Assembly: GCF_000024845.1 (NCBI RefSeq)
Contig: NC_013501.1
Span: 2,460,874-2,524,873 of the forward strand
DNA: 64,000 bases
Reading direction: 5' to 3'
DNA from: Rhodothermus marinus DSM 4252
GTDB taxonomy: Bacteria; Bacteroidota; Rhodothermia; Rhodothermales; Rhodothermaceae
In this document: positions 56,870-64,000 of the stretch, one piece after another
How positions within the stretch are numbered: position 1 is the stretch's first letter
How the letters are laid out: each line of letters opens with the position of its first letter
The notes under the pieces: generated by a model
What the model saw: the letters and a program-made list of their open reading frames with translations, nothing else
Databases searched by the model: none
Told to the model about the DNA's origin: nothing
Position numbers and translations under genes: made by a program

Positions 56870-58456
56870 TCAGCCCGGCACCATTTCCAGCTGCAGCAGA
56901 CGTTCGTAGGCCGGAAACGTCAGGAATTCGATGAAGGAATCGGACAGCACCAGGTAGTCGAGCACCTCGGCCGCCTCGCGGTAATGGGCCGTGTCGCGCC
57001 CGCCCAGTTTCGCCAGCTCTTCTTCGCGCACCTGCGCGTACAGCTCCGGCGTGATGGGCCGGCCGTCGTCCAGACGCGCCTCGCGGTGGACCCACTGCCA
57101 GAGCTGCGCGCGGGCGATCTCGGCCGTGGCCGCGTCTTCCATCAGATTGAAGATCGCGGCCGCCCCGTTGCCCGAGAACCACTGGTTCAGATACTGCAAC
57201 GCCACGCTTACGTTGTTGCGCAGGCCGCCTTCGGTAATGCGCCCGCCCGGCACCCGGAAGTCCAGCAGATCGTCGGCCGTCACCTGCACATCCTCACGCA
57301 ACCGGTCTTTCTGGTGCGGCCGATCGCCCAGATAGCGATCGAACACCTCCTCGGCCACCGGTACCAGATCGGGATGGGCCACCCAGGTGCCGTCGAAGCC
57401 CTGTCCGGCCTCCCGCTCCTTGTCTTTGCGCACTTCGGCCAGCGCGCGTTCGTTGACCGCCGGATCGCGCCGCGAGGGAATGAAGGCGGCCATGCCGCCG
57501 ATGGCATGCGCGCCGCGCCGGTGGCAGGTTTTCACCAGCAGTTCCGTGTAGGCATACATGAACGGTACGGTCATCGTCACCTGCGCCCGGTCCGGAAAGA
57601 TGGGCGCCGTCGCATGGAATTTTTTGATACAACTGAAGATGTAATCCCAGCGCCCGGCGTTCAGTCCGGCGGCATGATCCCGCAGCTCGTAGAGAATTTC
57701 CTCCATTTCCAGCGCGGCCAGGATCGTCTCGATCAGCACGGTGGCCCGGATTGTCCCGCGCGGGATGCCCAGGTAATCCTGCGCAAAATTGAACACCTCG
57801 TTCCAGAGCCGCGCTTCCAGATGGCTTTCCAGCTTCGGCAGATAGAAATACGGTCCACTTCCCCGCTCCAGGAGTTCTCGGGCATTGTGGAAGAAGTACA
57901 GGCCAAAGTCGAACAGTGAGGCGCTGACGGGCTCGCCGTCGATCCAGACGTGCCGCTCTTCCAGATGCCACCCACGCGGCCGCACCAGCAGCGTGGCCAG
58001 CTTCTCCCCCAGCCGGTATTCCTTCCCTTCCGGCGAGGTGTACTCCAGCGTGCGGCGTACGGCGTCGATCAGGTTCTTCTGACCGCGCACCACGTTTTCC
58101 CAGGTGGGCGAGAGCGCGTCCTCGAAGTCGGCCATGAAGACCCGTGCCCCGGAGTTCAGCGCGTTGATCATCATCTTGCGATCTACCGGCCCGGTGATCT
58201 CCACACGCCGATCCTGCAGATCGTCCGGACAGGGCGCCACCTTCCAGTCGCCCTCGCGGATGTGCCGCGTGTGCGGCAGAAAATCGGGGCGTTCTCCTTC
58301 GAGCAGCCGTGCCCAGATCTCCGCGCGGCGGGCCAGCAATCCCTTACGCACCGCATTGAACTCACGGTGCAGTCCGGCCACGAAGTCCAGCGCTTCAGGA
58401 GTCAGCACCTGTTCGGCTTCGGGCAGCCGCGCGCCTCGAATCTCAATGCCTTGCAT
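56870..58456 (-). CDS. aceB: Malate synthase A
   Basis: Glyoxylate plus acetyl-CoA gives malate, second step of the glyoxylate shunt. The 528-aa protein has [68 protein letters not shown] (all read in parts), [15 protein letters not shown] and [12 protein letters not shown], the active-site blocks of the A-type enzyme. The ATG at 58456 has GGAGGG upstream. No isocitrate lyase gene lies in the window. It is divergent from an IclR regulator. Confidence 0.95.
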   Translation of the reverse strand: MQGIEIRGARLPEAEQVLTPEALDFVAGLHREFNAVRKGLLARRAEIWARLLEGERPDFLPHTRHIREGDWKVAPCPDDLQDRRVEITGPVDRKMMINALNSGARVFMADFEDALSPTWENVVRGQKNLIDAVRRTLEYTSPEGKEYRLGEKLATLLVRPRGWHLEERHVWIDGEPVSASLFDFGLYFFHNARELLERGSGPYFYLPKLESHLEARLWNEVFNFAQDYLGIPRGTIRATVLIETILAALEMEEILYELRDHAAGLNAGRWDYIFSCIKKFHATAPIFPDRAQVTMTVPFMYAYTELLVKTCHRRGAHAIGGMAAFIPSRRDPAVNERALAEVRKDKEREAGQGFDGTWVAHPDLVPVAEEVFDRYLGDRPHQKDRLREDVQVTADDLLDFRVPGGRITEGGLRNNVSVALQYLNQWFSGNGAAAIFNLMEDAATAEIARAQLWQWVHREARLDDGRPITPELYAQVREEELAKLGGRDTAHYREAAEVLDYLVLSDSFIEFLTFPAYERLLQLEMVPG

Positions 58457-58510
58457 GGGTCCCTCCAGAAATGGTTGCCGGTTGCGCTGCCCCAAACTTA
58501 CAACTCCCTC

Positions 58511-58540
58511 TTGACTTTGTCAATATATGAAATTAATTTC
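58511..58540. promoter_or_regulatory. Candidate operator(s) between aceB and the IclR gene
   Basis: Two dyads lie in the 114-bp divergent gap: TTGAC-TTT-GTCAA (58511-58523, perfect) and GAAATTAATTTC (58529-58540, a perfect 12-bp palindrome continuing as TTTCCA). The latter resembles the E. coli IclR consensus TGGAAAT-N-ATTTCCA. The role as a binding site is inferred. Confidence 0.55.
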
Positions 58541-58570
58541 CATTGAACGAAAAACAAACCCGGATCAATC

Positions 58571-59404
58571 ATGGCCACGCGAAAACCCGGACGTGCCCGC
58601 ATCGGTGAGCCGACCGGGGTGCGGGCGCTGGAACGCGGGCTGCGCCTGCTCGAAGAGCTGGGCAGCGGCGAGGCGCTCTCGCTGTCCGAACTGGCGCGAC
58701 GCGCCGAACTGACGCCGAGCACCACCTATCGGCTGCTGGAGACGTTGCGGCGGCGACACTTTGTCGACTGGGACGAGCTCTCCGGCCTCTGGCGCATCGG
58801 GCTACGGGCCTACCAGATCGGCCAGGCCTTCTGTCATCCGAACAGCCTTTCGTCGCTGGCGCTGGAAGCCATGCAGCGGCTGGTGGCCCGCATCAACGAG
58901 ACGGTCAACCTGGCGGTGCTTGACGGGGCCGAGGCCGTTTACATTCAGCAGGTCGAAAGCCGCCAGATGCTGCGCATGTTCACGCAGTTGGGTGCCCGCG
59001 TGCCGTTGCACTGCACGGGCGTCGGGAAGGTGTTGCTGGCCTGGCGTTCGGAAGAAGAGGTGCGGCAGTTGCTGGGACCCGAACCGCTGGTGGCCTTTAC
59101 GCCACACACGCTGACCCGGGTGGATGCCGTGCTGCAGGAACTGGAGCGGGTGCGCCGGCTGGGTTACGCGGTTGACCGGGAAGAGCGAGAGATCGGCGTG
59201 CGCTGTCTGGCCGCACCGGTGCGCGACGCGACGGGTCGTGTGGTGGCGGCGCTCAGCCTGTCGGCGCCGGCCGTGCGGCTTCCGGAGCGTCGCCTGGCCG
59301 AACTGGCCCCGGTCGTGCTGGAGACCACCCGGGATCTGTCGCTGCGGCTGGGCTGGCAGCCGGAGACGGCGCCGCTCCCGGTGGATCAGTCCAGCCCCAC
59401 CTGA
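58571..59404 (+). CDS. IclR-family transcriptional regulator
   Basis: 277 aa. The N-terminal winged helix-turn-helix (GVRALERGLRLLEELGSGEAL, LSLSELARRAELTPSTTYRLLETL, read in parts) is followed by the GAF-like effector domain (AVYIQQVESRQMLRMFTQLGARVPLHCTGVGKVLLAW in parts) with the family's GVRCLAAPVRDATG. Divergent from aceB, so probably it controls the glyoxylate shunt and itself. The stop overlaps the convergent unknown gene by 19 bp. Confidence 0.93.
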   Translation: MATRKPGRARIGEPTGVRALERGLRLLEELGSGEALSLSELARRAELTPSTTYRLLETLRRRHFVDWDELSGLWRIGLRAYQIGQAFCHPNSLSSLALEAMQRLVARINETVNLAVLDGAEAVYIQQVESRQMLRMFTQLGARVPLHCTGVGKVLLAWRSEEEVRQLLGPEPLVAFTPHTLTRVDAVLQELERVRRLGYAVDREEREIGVRCLAAPVRDATGRVVAALSLSAPAVRLPERRLAELAPVVLETTRDLSLRLGWQPETAPLPVDQSSPT

Positions 59405-60066
59405 AAGCGGGCGCGCAGGCGTTGCACGTGCAGGGCCAGCGCGTTACGCAGTTCGTAGACGTCTTCGTAGAGCCTGTGGTATCGCTCGGTCGTCATGTAA
59501 GGCGCCGTGCGCAGTTCGGCGAGCGCCTCCAGGGCCCGGTTGGCCGTATTCAGCGCGTGGCGTGCGCACACGATGTTGCCGCCGAGCGTTTCGCGTTCGT
59601 AGCCCAGCAGGTGTCCTTCGGCCAGTTCCAGCGGGATCTGGGCCAGGCTGGCGCAGAAGTGTACCAGTGCACTGGTTTTGTGCGTGCCGGGCAGCCGGTT
59701 GGCCCATTCCTGCACGGCTTCGGCCAGCTGACGCGCCCGGGCCATCAGCGTCCGGCAGGCTTCTGCTTCGGGCAGCAACGTCTCCTCCTCTTCCCCGAAG
59801 AGGGCCTCCCCTTCGAAAAAGAAGCGTTCTTCGCGGGCCCGCAGCAGCCCGTCGATGGCCTCGGCGCTCCAGCCGCGCTCTTGCAGAAAAGCCCGAAGGC
59901 GCGTCTTCCAGGCACGCACCTGATCGGAAGACGCACCTTCGGGGTAGGGATCGTAGCGGGTAAACGTGAAATAGTCTTCCAGCAGGCGGTCGATCTGACG
60001 TCGCCGCGCCTTCAGGTAGGCTTCCCAGCGCTCCTCGTCCCAGATTTCACCCTCCCACGGCAGCAT
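59386..60066 (-). CDS. Hypothetical helical protein
   Basis: 226 aa, acidic and arginine-rich, predicted largely helical (YLKARRRQIDRLLEDYF, WKTRLRAFLQERGWSAEAID, MARARQLAEAVQEWANRLP). No known domain is recognised. It lies 16 bp downstream of the PNP gene and seems to end the YggS-DivIVA-PNP run. It overlaps the 3' end of the IclR gene. Confidence 0.72.
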   Translation of the reverse strand: MLPWEGEIWDEERWEAYLKARRRQIDRLLEDYFTFTRYDPYPEGASSDQVRAWKTRLRAFLQERGWSAEAIDGLLRAREERFFFEGEALFGEEEETLLPEAEACRTLMARARQLAEAVQEWANRLPGTHKTSALVHFCASLAQIPLELAEGHLLGYERETLGGNIVCARHALNTANRALEALAELRTAPYMTTERYHRLYEDVYELRNALALHVQRLRARFQVGLD

Positions 60067-60082
60067 CGGACACGGCGATACT

Positions 60083-60952
60083 TCAGGTTGAAGGGGCGGC
60101 CGCCTGCTGGCCTACGGCTTCCACCACGGCCTTCATCAGCCGGGTCAGACAGGGTTCGGCCTCGGCGGCGGCGGCCAGCACCGCTTCGAGCGACAACGGC
60201 TCCAGCGCGTCCGGGAAGCATTCGTCCGTGATGACCGAGATGGCCATCACACGCAGATTCATGTGCCGGGCCACGATCACCTCGGGCACCGTGCTCATGC
60301 CCACGGCGTCGGCGCCGATGAGCCGCAGGAATCGGTATTCCGCCTTGGTTTCCAGGTTCGGCCCCAGCACGGCCACGTACACGCCCTGCTGCAGCTTGAT
60401 GCCCAGTTCCAGCGCCTTTTCTTCGGCCAGCCGGCGCAATTCCGGATCGTAGGGCTCGCTCATGTCCGGGAAGCGCGGGCCCCATTCGTCGACGTTGGGG
60501 CCGACCAGCGGATTCTGGCCCTGCAAGTTGATGTGGTCGGTAATCAGCATCAGGTCGCCCCGCCGAAACAGCGGGTTCATGCCGCCGGCCGCATTCGAAA
60601 TGAAGAGTGTATCGATGCCCAGCGTGGCCAGCACGCGCACCGGAAAGGTGACCTGACGGGGCGTGTACCCTTCGTACAGGTGAAAGCGTCCCTGCAGGGC
60701 ATAGACCGGAACGCCGCTCAGGTGGCCGACGATCAGCCGGCCGTGGTGCGACTCGACCGTCGAGAGCGGAAAGTGCGGGATGTTGTCGTAGGAAAGCGTG
60801 GTTTCGGCTTCGATCTCGCGGGCCAGTTCGCCCAGCCCGGTTCCCAGAATGATACCCAAACGCGGCCGCAGTTGCGTGCGCTCGCGAATGTAAGCGGCCG
60901 CCTCTTCGACCTGGCGGCGGTACGTTTCGACGTCGAACAGCGACTCCTGCAT
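60083..60952 (-). CDS. punA: Purine-nucleoside phosphorylase
   Basis: Phosphorolysis of purine nucleosides in salvage. The 289-aa trimeric-type (PNP-II) enzyme has LGIILGTGLGELA, VESHHGRLIVGHL, GRFHLYEGY, NAAGGMNPLF, VLGPNLETKAEYRFLR and GMSTVPEVIVARHMNL. It starts 10 bp after the DivIVA gene stop. Confidence 0.94.
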   Translation of the reverse strand: MQESLFDVETYRRQVEEAAAYIRERTQLRPRLGIILGTGLGELAREIEAETTLSYDNIPHFPLSTVESHHGRLIVGHLSGVPVYALQGRFHLYEGYTPRQVTFPVRVLATLGIDTLFISNAAGGMNPLFRRGDLMLITDHINLQGQNPLVGPNVDEWGPRFPDMSEPYDPELRRLAEEKALELGIKLQQGVYVAVLGPNLETKAEYRFLRLIGADAVGMSTVPEVIVARHMNLRVMAISVITDECFPDALEPLSLEAVLAAAAEAEPCLTRLMKAVVEAVGQQAAAPST

Positions 60953-60962
60953 GGCTTTTCCT

Positions 60963-61871
60963 TCAGTCCAGATCTCTCAGGATACGACGAATTTTTTCGA
61001 ATTCCTCGTTCGCCTGCTCGGATTGCTCCGGAGGATTTTCCGGGGATTCGTCCGGCGTCCGGGAAGCCGGTGGCGTGCCCACAATGCTCCGCACCGTCCA
61101 CCCTTTGCGTTCGGGGGGTGGCTCAGGCGGTGCAGGAGGCTCCGGAGGGGGCGCCGGATCCGGTGCGGTCGGCTCCGGCTCCATCGCTTCAGGTTCCGGC
61201 TGGAACGTAGCGAAGCGCGGCACCATGGGGGGCTCCTCAGGCTCCGGCTCGCTTTCCATGTCCAGCGCTGCTTCCTGCGGCATGGCCTCCTCGGGCGCCA
61301 TCGCAGGCATCTCCGGAGCGGCTGAAGGCTCCGGCTCGACAGGGGCTTCGGCCTGCCCCTCGGCAGGCGCCGACGCCGGCGCGGCCTCGGAAACGGCCGC
61401 TGCTTCCGACGCCGCAGTCCGTGCCCGTTCTTCGAATTTGGCCAGCACCTCCATTTCCGCCCGCAGGAAGGCGCGCAGCCGGGCGATCAGCTCGTCGCGA
61501 CGCTCCACCAGTTCGGCGATGCGCTGCTGCAGCTGACGACGCTCCTGCTCGGCCTGCCAGCGGATCTCGTCGGCCCGGGTCCGGGCCTCCTCCAGAATAA
61601 GCCGTGCTTTTCGCTCGGCCTGTTCTATCGTCTGGCGGGCGTTCTCGCGGGCCGTCTCCAGCGCCTGCTGCAGCGCTTCTTCGATCCGCCGGTAGTGTTC
61701 CAGCTTTTCTTCCAGCTCGCGGATGCGTTCGGCCTGTCGGCGCTGTTCATCCAGCACCTGCTGCCACTGCTCCGAGACGGTCTGCAGAAACGCCTGTACT
61801 TCTTCTACTTCGTAGCCACGAAAAGCGCGCGTAAATTCCTGCTTGCGGATGTCCAGCGGCGTGAGTTTCAT
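60963..61871 (-). CDS. DivIVA-domain protein
   Basis: 302 aa. The N-terminus has the DivIVA lipid-binding pattern (LTPLDIRKQEFTRAFRGYEVEEVQAFLQ in two parts). A long coiled-coil (about 35-165) follows, then a Pro/Glu/Ala-rich low-complexity linker (about 165-270) and a short conserved C-terminal end (EKIRRILRDLD). DivIVA proteins mark curved or polar membranes and scaffold cell-wall machinery. Located between yggS and punA. Confidence 0.9.
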   Translation of the reverse strand: MKLTPLDIRKQEFTRAFRGYEVEEVQAFLQTVSEQWQQVLDEQRRQAERIRELEEKLEHYRRIEEALQQALETARENARQTIEQAERKARLILEEARTRADEIRWQAEQERRQLQQRIAELVERRDELIARLRAFLRAEMEVLAKFEERARTAASEAAAVSEAAPASAPAEGQAEAPVEPEPSAAPEMPAMAPEEAMPQEAALDMESEPEPEEPPMVPRFATFQPEPEAMEPEPTAPDPAPPPEPPAPPEPPPERKGWTVRSIVGTPPASRTPDESPENPPEQSEQANEEFEKIRRILRDLD

Positions 61872-61933
61872 GAGGGCGTACCGGATGCGTCAGGGTTCAT
61901 TCAAAGATAGGAAAAAAAGCACCATTTCGCACC

Positions 61934-62668
61934 TCATGGCTCCAGGCGTGGCCCGAACAGCGCACTTCCGATCCGCACATGGGTGGCTCCTTCTTCAATG
62001 GCCACCTCGAAGTCGCCGCTCATGCCCATCGACAGGTAGCGCAACTGGACGCGCGGATTGTTGCGGCGGTCATAGGTCTCGGCCAGCCGGCGCAGCAGCC
62101 GGAACTGGGGTCGCACCGCTTCCGGATCTTCGGCAGGAGCCGCCAGCGTCATGAGTCCCACGATCTCCAGGTGCTCGAAAGGCGCCAGCGCGTCCAGAAA
62201 GTCGTGGACGGCGTCGGGTTCGAGTCCGAATTTGGTCGGTTCGCCCGAGACGTTCACCTCCACGAAGCACGGCAGCACGCGATCGGCCATGGCCGCCCGG
62301 CGTTCCAGTGTTTCGGCCAGCCGCAGGTTGTCCAGGCTGTGCAGCCAGTCAGCATGAGCCACCACGTCTCTGGCCTTGTTGCGTTGCAGGTGGCCGATCA
62401 TGTGCCAGGTGACCTCCCCGCCTTCGATGCGTCCGGGCAGCACGGCCGCCTTGGCCACCAGCTCCTGCACCCGGTTTTCGCCGAAATGGCGCAGCCCGGC
62501 CTCGTAGGCCGCCTGCACGACCGCGACCGGAAACGTCTTGGTCACGCCGATGAGCGTCACCTCGTCGGGGCTGCGTCCGGCCCGCCGACAGGCGCGTTCG
62601 ATCCGCTCCTGAATCCAGGCCAGCCGCTCCCGGATGGCAGGCACGTCCAGAACCTGCTGCTCGGCCAT
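61934..62668 (-). CDS. YggS-family PLP homeostasis protein
   Basis: 244 aa, single-domain PLP-binding protein like the alanine-racemase N-terminal fold (COG0325). PLP lysine in LIGVTKTFPV, followed by FGENRVQELVAK, WHMIGHLQRNKAR, HSLDNLRLAETL and LSMGMSGDFEVAIEEGATHVRIG (each in parts). It regulates PLP supply. The ATG at 62668 (MAEQQVLDV) was chosen; the frame runs open far upstream into speE. Confidence 0.94.
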   Translation of the reverse strand: MAEQQVLDVPAIRERLAWIQERIERACRRAGRSPDEVTLIGVTKTFPVAVVQAAYEAGLRHFGENRVQELVAKAAVLPGRIEGGEVTWHMIGHLQRNKARDVVAHADWLHSLDNLRLAETLERRAAMADRVLPCFVEVNVSGEPTKFGLEPDAVHDFLDALAPFEHLEIVGLMTLAAPAEDPEAVRPQFRLLRRLAETYDRRNNPRVQLRYLSMGMSGDFEVAIEEGATHVRIGSALFGPRLEP

Positions 62669-62794
62669 AGCTTGTCGGTTTTTGGTGTCTCGAATGTTCA
62701 ATGCCGGGGAAAAGGTCCCTCCGGCAGAAACCCGAAGGCTTATGCAGGGGTAGGCTATGCGGTTTCTGCTCATGTGACGTAACCTGAAACAGGG

Positions 62795-63685
62795 ATGGCA
62801 GAATTCGGGGCTGCTTCGGAGAACGAGCCGATCTGGTGGTACGAAACCGGCACCGACGACATCACGCTGGGCCTTCGCATGCGGCTGCTCCACCGCGAGC
62901 GGACGCCCTATCAACTCCTGGAAATCTATGAGCATCCCTTCTTCGGGCGCGTGCTGGTGCTGGACGGCAATCTGCAGACCACGCAGGGCGACGAATTCAT
63001 CTATCATGAAATGCTCACGCACGTCCCGCTGCTGGGCGCGTTGCCGGCCAGCATGAACGACGCTTCGGTGTTGATCATCGGCGGAGGCGACGGCGGCACG
63101 CTGCGCGAAGTGCTGCGTCACGACTGGGTCCGACGCGTCGTCATGGTGGAAATCGACCAGGTGGTCATCGAGCGTTGCAGGGAATTCCTGGGCTTCAACG
63201 GCAACTACGACGATCCGCGGGTTACGCTGATCATCGGCGACGCGGCGCAGTACGTGGCCGAGGAAGCCGCACGCCAGCGGCCGTTCGATGCCATTCTGGT
63301 GGACTCCACCGACCCGGTCGGCCCGGGCGAGGTGCTTTTCACGCCGGAATTCATCCGCAACGCTTGGGCCTGTCTGAAGCCGGGCGGTGTGTTTGCCCGC
63401 CACCTGTGCATGCCGCTATTCGACGGCCCGATCGTGCGGGACGGCGTGGCCCGCCTGCGGCAGGTGTTTCCTCGCGTCGAAGTCTATCAGGCCACGATCT
63501 TCACCTACGTGGGCGCGCAGATGGCGTTCGTGGCCTGCACCAAAGACGGCCGGTCCGTACGCGAGCCCCAGCGCCTGCTGACGGGGCGTTACTACAATCC
63601 CGACGTGCACCGGGCCGCCTTCGCCCTGCCGACCTGGTGGGTGACCGAACTGATCGATGCCCCGGCGGCCGAAGCCGGACTGTGA
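62795..63685 (+). CDS. speE: Polyamine aminopropyltransferase (spermidine synthase)
   Basis: 296 aa; transfers the aminopropyl group of decarboxylated SAM to putrescine or related polyamines. Seen: VLDGNLQTTQGDEFIYHEML (in parts), the SAM loop IIGGGDGGTLREVLRH, MVEIDQVVIERCREF and VDSTDPVGPGEVLF with the catalytic Asp. Divergent from yggS. Substrate range may be broader in thermophiles; not visible here. Confidence 0.94.
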   Translation: MAEFGAASENEPIWWYETGTDDITLGLRMRLLHRERTPYQLLEIYEHPFFGRVLVLDGNLQTTQGDEFIYHEMLTHVPLLGALPASMNDASVLIIGGGDGGTLREVLRHDWVRRVVMVEIDQVVIERCREFLGFNGNYDDPRVTLIIGDAAQYVAEEAARQRPFDAILVDSTDPVGPGEVLFTPEFIRNAWACLKPGGVFARHLCMPLFDGPIVRDGVARLRQVFPRVEVYQATIFTYVGAQMAFVACTKDGRSVREPQRLLTGRYYNPDVHRAAFALPTWWVTELIDAPAAEAGL

Positions 63686-63709
63686 CCGACGATCTGGTGT
63701 AAAAACAGA

Positions 63710-63740
63710 AAGGCCGGGCCTGCCAGCCCGGCCTTTTTTA
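63710..63740 (+). terminator. Rho-independent terminator between speE and pntB
   Basis: Stem AAGGCCGGGC / GCCCGGCCTT (63710-63719, 63726-63735) with a T-run. The genes converge, so it may serve both. Confidence 0.88.
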
Positions 63741-63761
63741 TCGCGCCAGTGGACGATCTAC

Positions 63762-64000
63762 TTACAGGTTTTTGATTTCGTTAATCAACTTCACCAGCGA
63801 CTCCTTGGCATCGCCAAAGAGCATGCGCGTGTTGGGCAGGTAGAACAGTTCGTTCTCGATGCCCGAGTAGCCCGGCCGCAGGCTGCGCTTGAGCACGAGC
63901 ACGGTCTTGGCCTGATCGACGTTCAGGATCGGCATGCCGTAGATCGGGCTGTTTCTGTCGTAGCGGGCGGCCGGGTTCACCACGTCGTTGGCACCGATGA
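63762..64000 (-). CDS. pntB: NAD(P) transhydrogenase subunit beta (3' end only)
   Basis: The C-terminal 79 codons of the NADP-binding dIII domain: [43 protein letters not shown] and [14 protein letters not shown] are the highly conserved end of PntB. The rest lies beyond the window. Couples hydride transfer between NADH and NADP+ to proton translocation. Confidence 0.95.
   Translation of the reverse strand, partial: IGANDVVNPAARYDRNSPIYGMPILNVDQAKTVLVLKRSLRPGYSGIENELFYLPNTRMLFGDAKESLVKLINEIKNL

Noticed and set aside
62669-63403. Upstream extension of the YggS frame across the divergent gap
   Set aside because: It would overlap speE on the opposite strand and lacks YggS homology; the conserved start is at 62668.

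Overview
The window is GC-rich, densely coded bacterial chromosome. Gene content points to a Rhodothermus-like member of the Bacteroidota/Rhodothermota, probably close to R. marinus. The clues are a seven-gene cluster for the peripheral arm of complex I, a type III glutamine synthetase, a TonB receptor with a CarboxypepD-like N-terminal domain, a TorF-like porin and a GldE-like CNNM/CorC protein. The organism name is inferred from family resemblance; no database was searched.

Layout. 2-12956 is the 3' end of ggt followed by a long minus-strand run: purF, a DUF2279-like protein, a CNNM/CorC protein, an NSS transporter, a cNMP/CBS/DUF294 protein, a pabB-pabC fusion, two PH-domain membrane proteins, a small secreted protein and a small PAS-like protein. 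13181-23402 holds DUF4342 and TorF-like proteins, a threonine dehydratase, a TIGR02757 protein, a flavin reductase, the hrcA-grpE-dnaJ heat-shock operon (no dnaK here), sppA and gdhA. 23520-29363 encodes a giant FAD/Fe-S oxidoreductase, a beta-CASP-type metallo-hydrolase and an M20 dipeptidase. 29524-35749 has a His/Cys-rich secreted protein next to a TonB receptor, a sulfotransferase, a lipoprotein, an SDR, TesB and DUF2283. 35750-37488 is an AT-rich island: an HNH-like gene broken by a complete IS1595-family element. 37485-42642 carries recG, two paralogous small secreted proteins, a peroxiredoxin, a HEPN/MNT pair, a palindromic GC-rich repeat and a CAU tRNA.

42859-47681 pairs an Lrp/AsnC regulator with glnN (GS III), followed by a sigma factor and purB. 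47778-56763 is the complex I cluster nuoABCDE-F-G. Three tandem Uma2-family genes sit between nuoE and nuoF, and a small two-helix membrane protein sits between nuoF and nuoG. 56870-59404 is malate synthase divergent from an IclR regulator with a palindromic candidate operator between them. 59386-62668 is a minus operon (YggS, DivIVA, PNP, unknown protein). The window ends with speE and the 3' end of pntB.

The most interesting items are: (1) the IS1595 element with a perfect 8-bp target duplication, whose in-silico removal restores a 271-codon HNH-like gene that overlaps the recG stop; (2) the triplicated, mosaic Uma2 genes embedded in the complex I operon, with the extra membrane protein beside nuoG; (3) the His/Cys-rich exported protein with the TonB receptor; (4) the tandem small secreted paralogs after recG. 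No CRISPR array, prophage or rRNA was seen.
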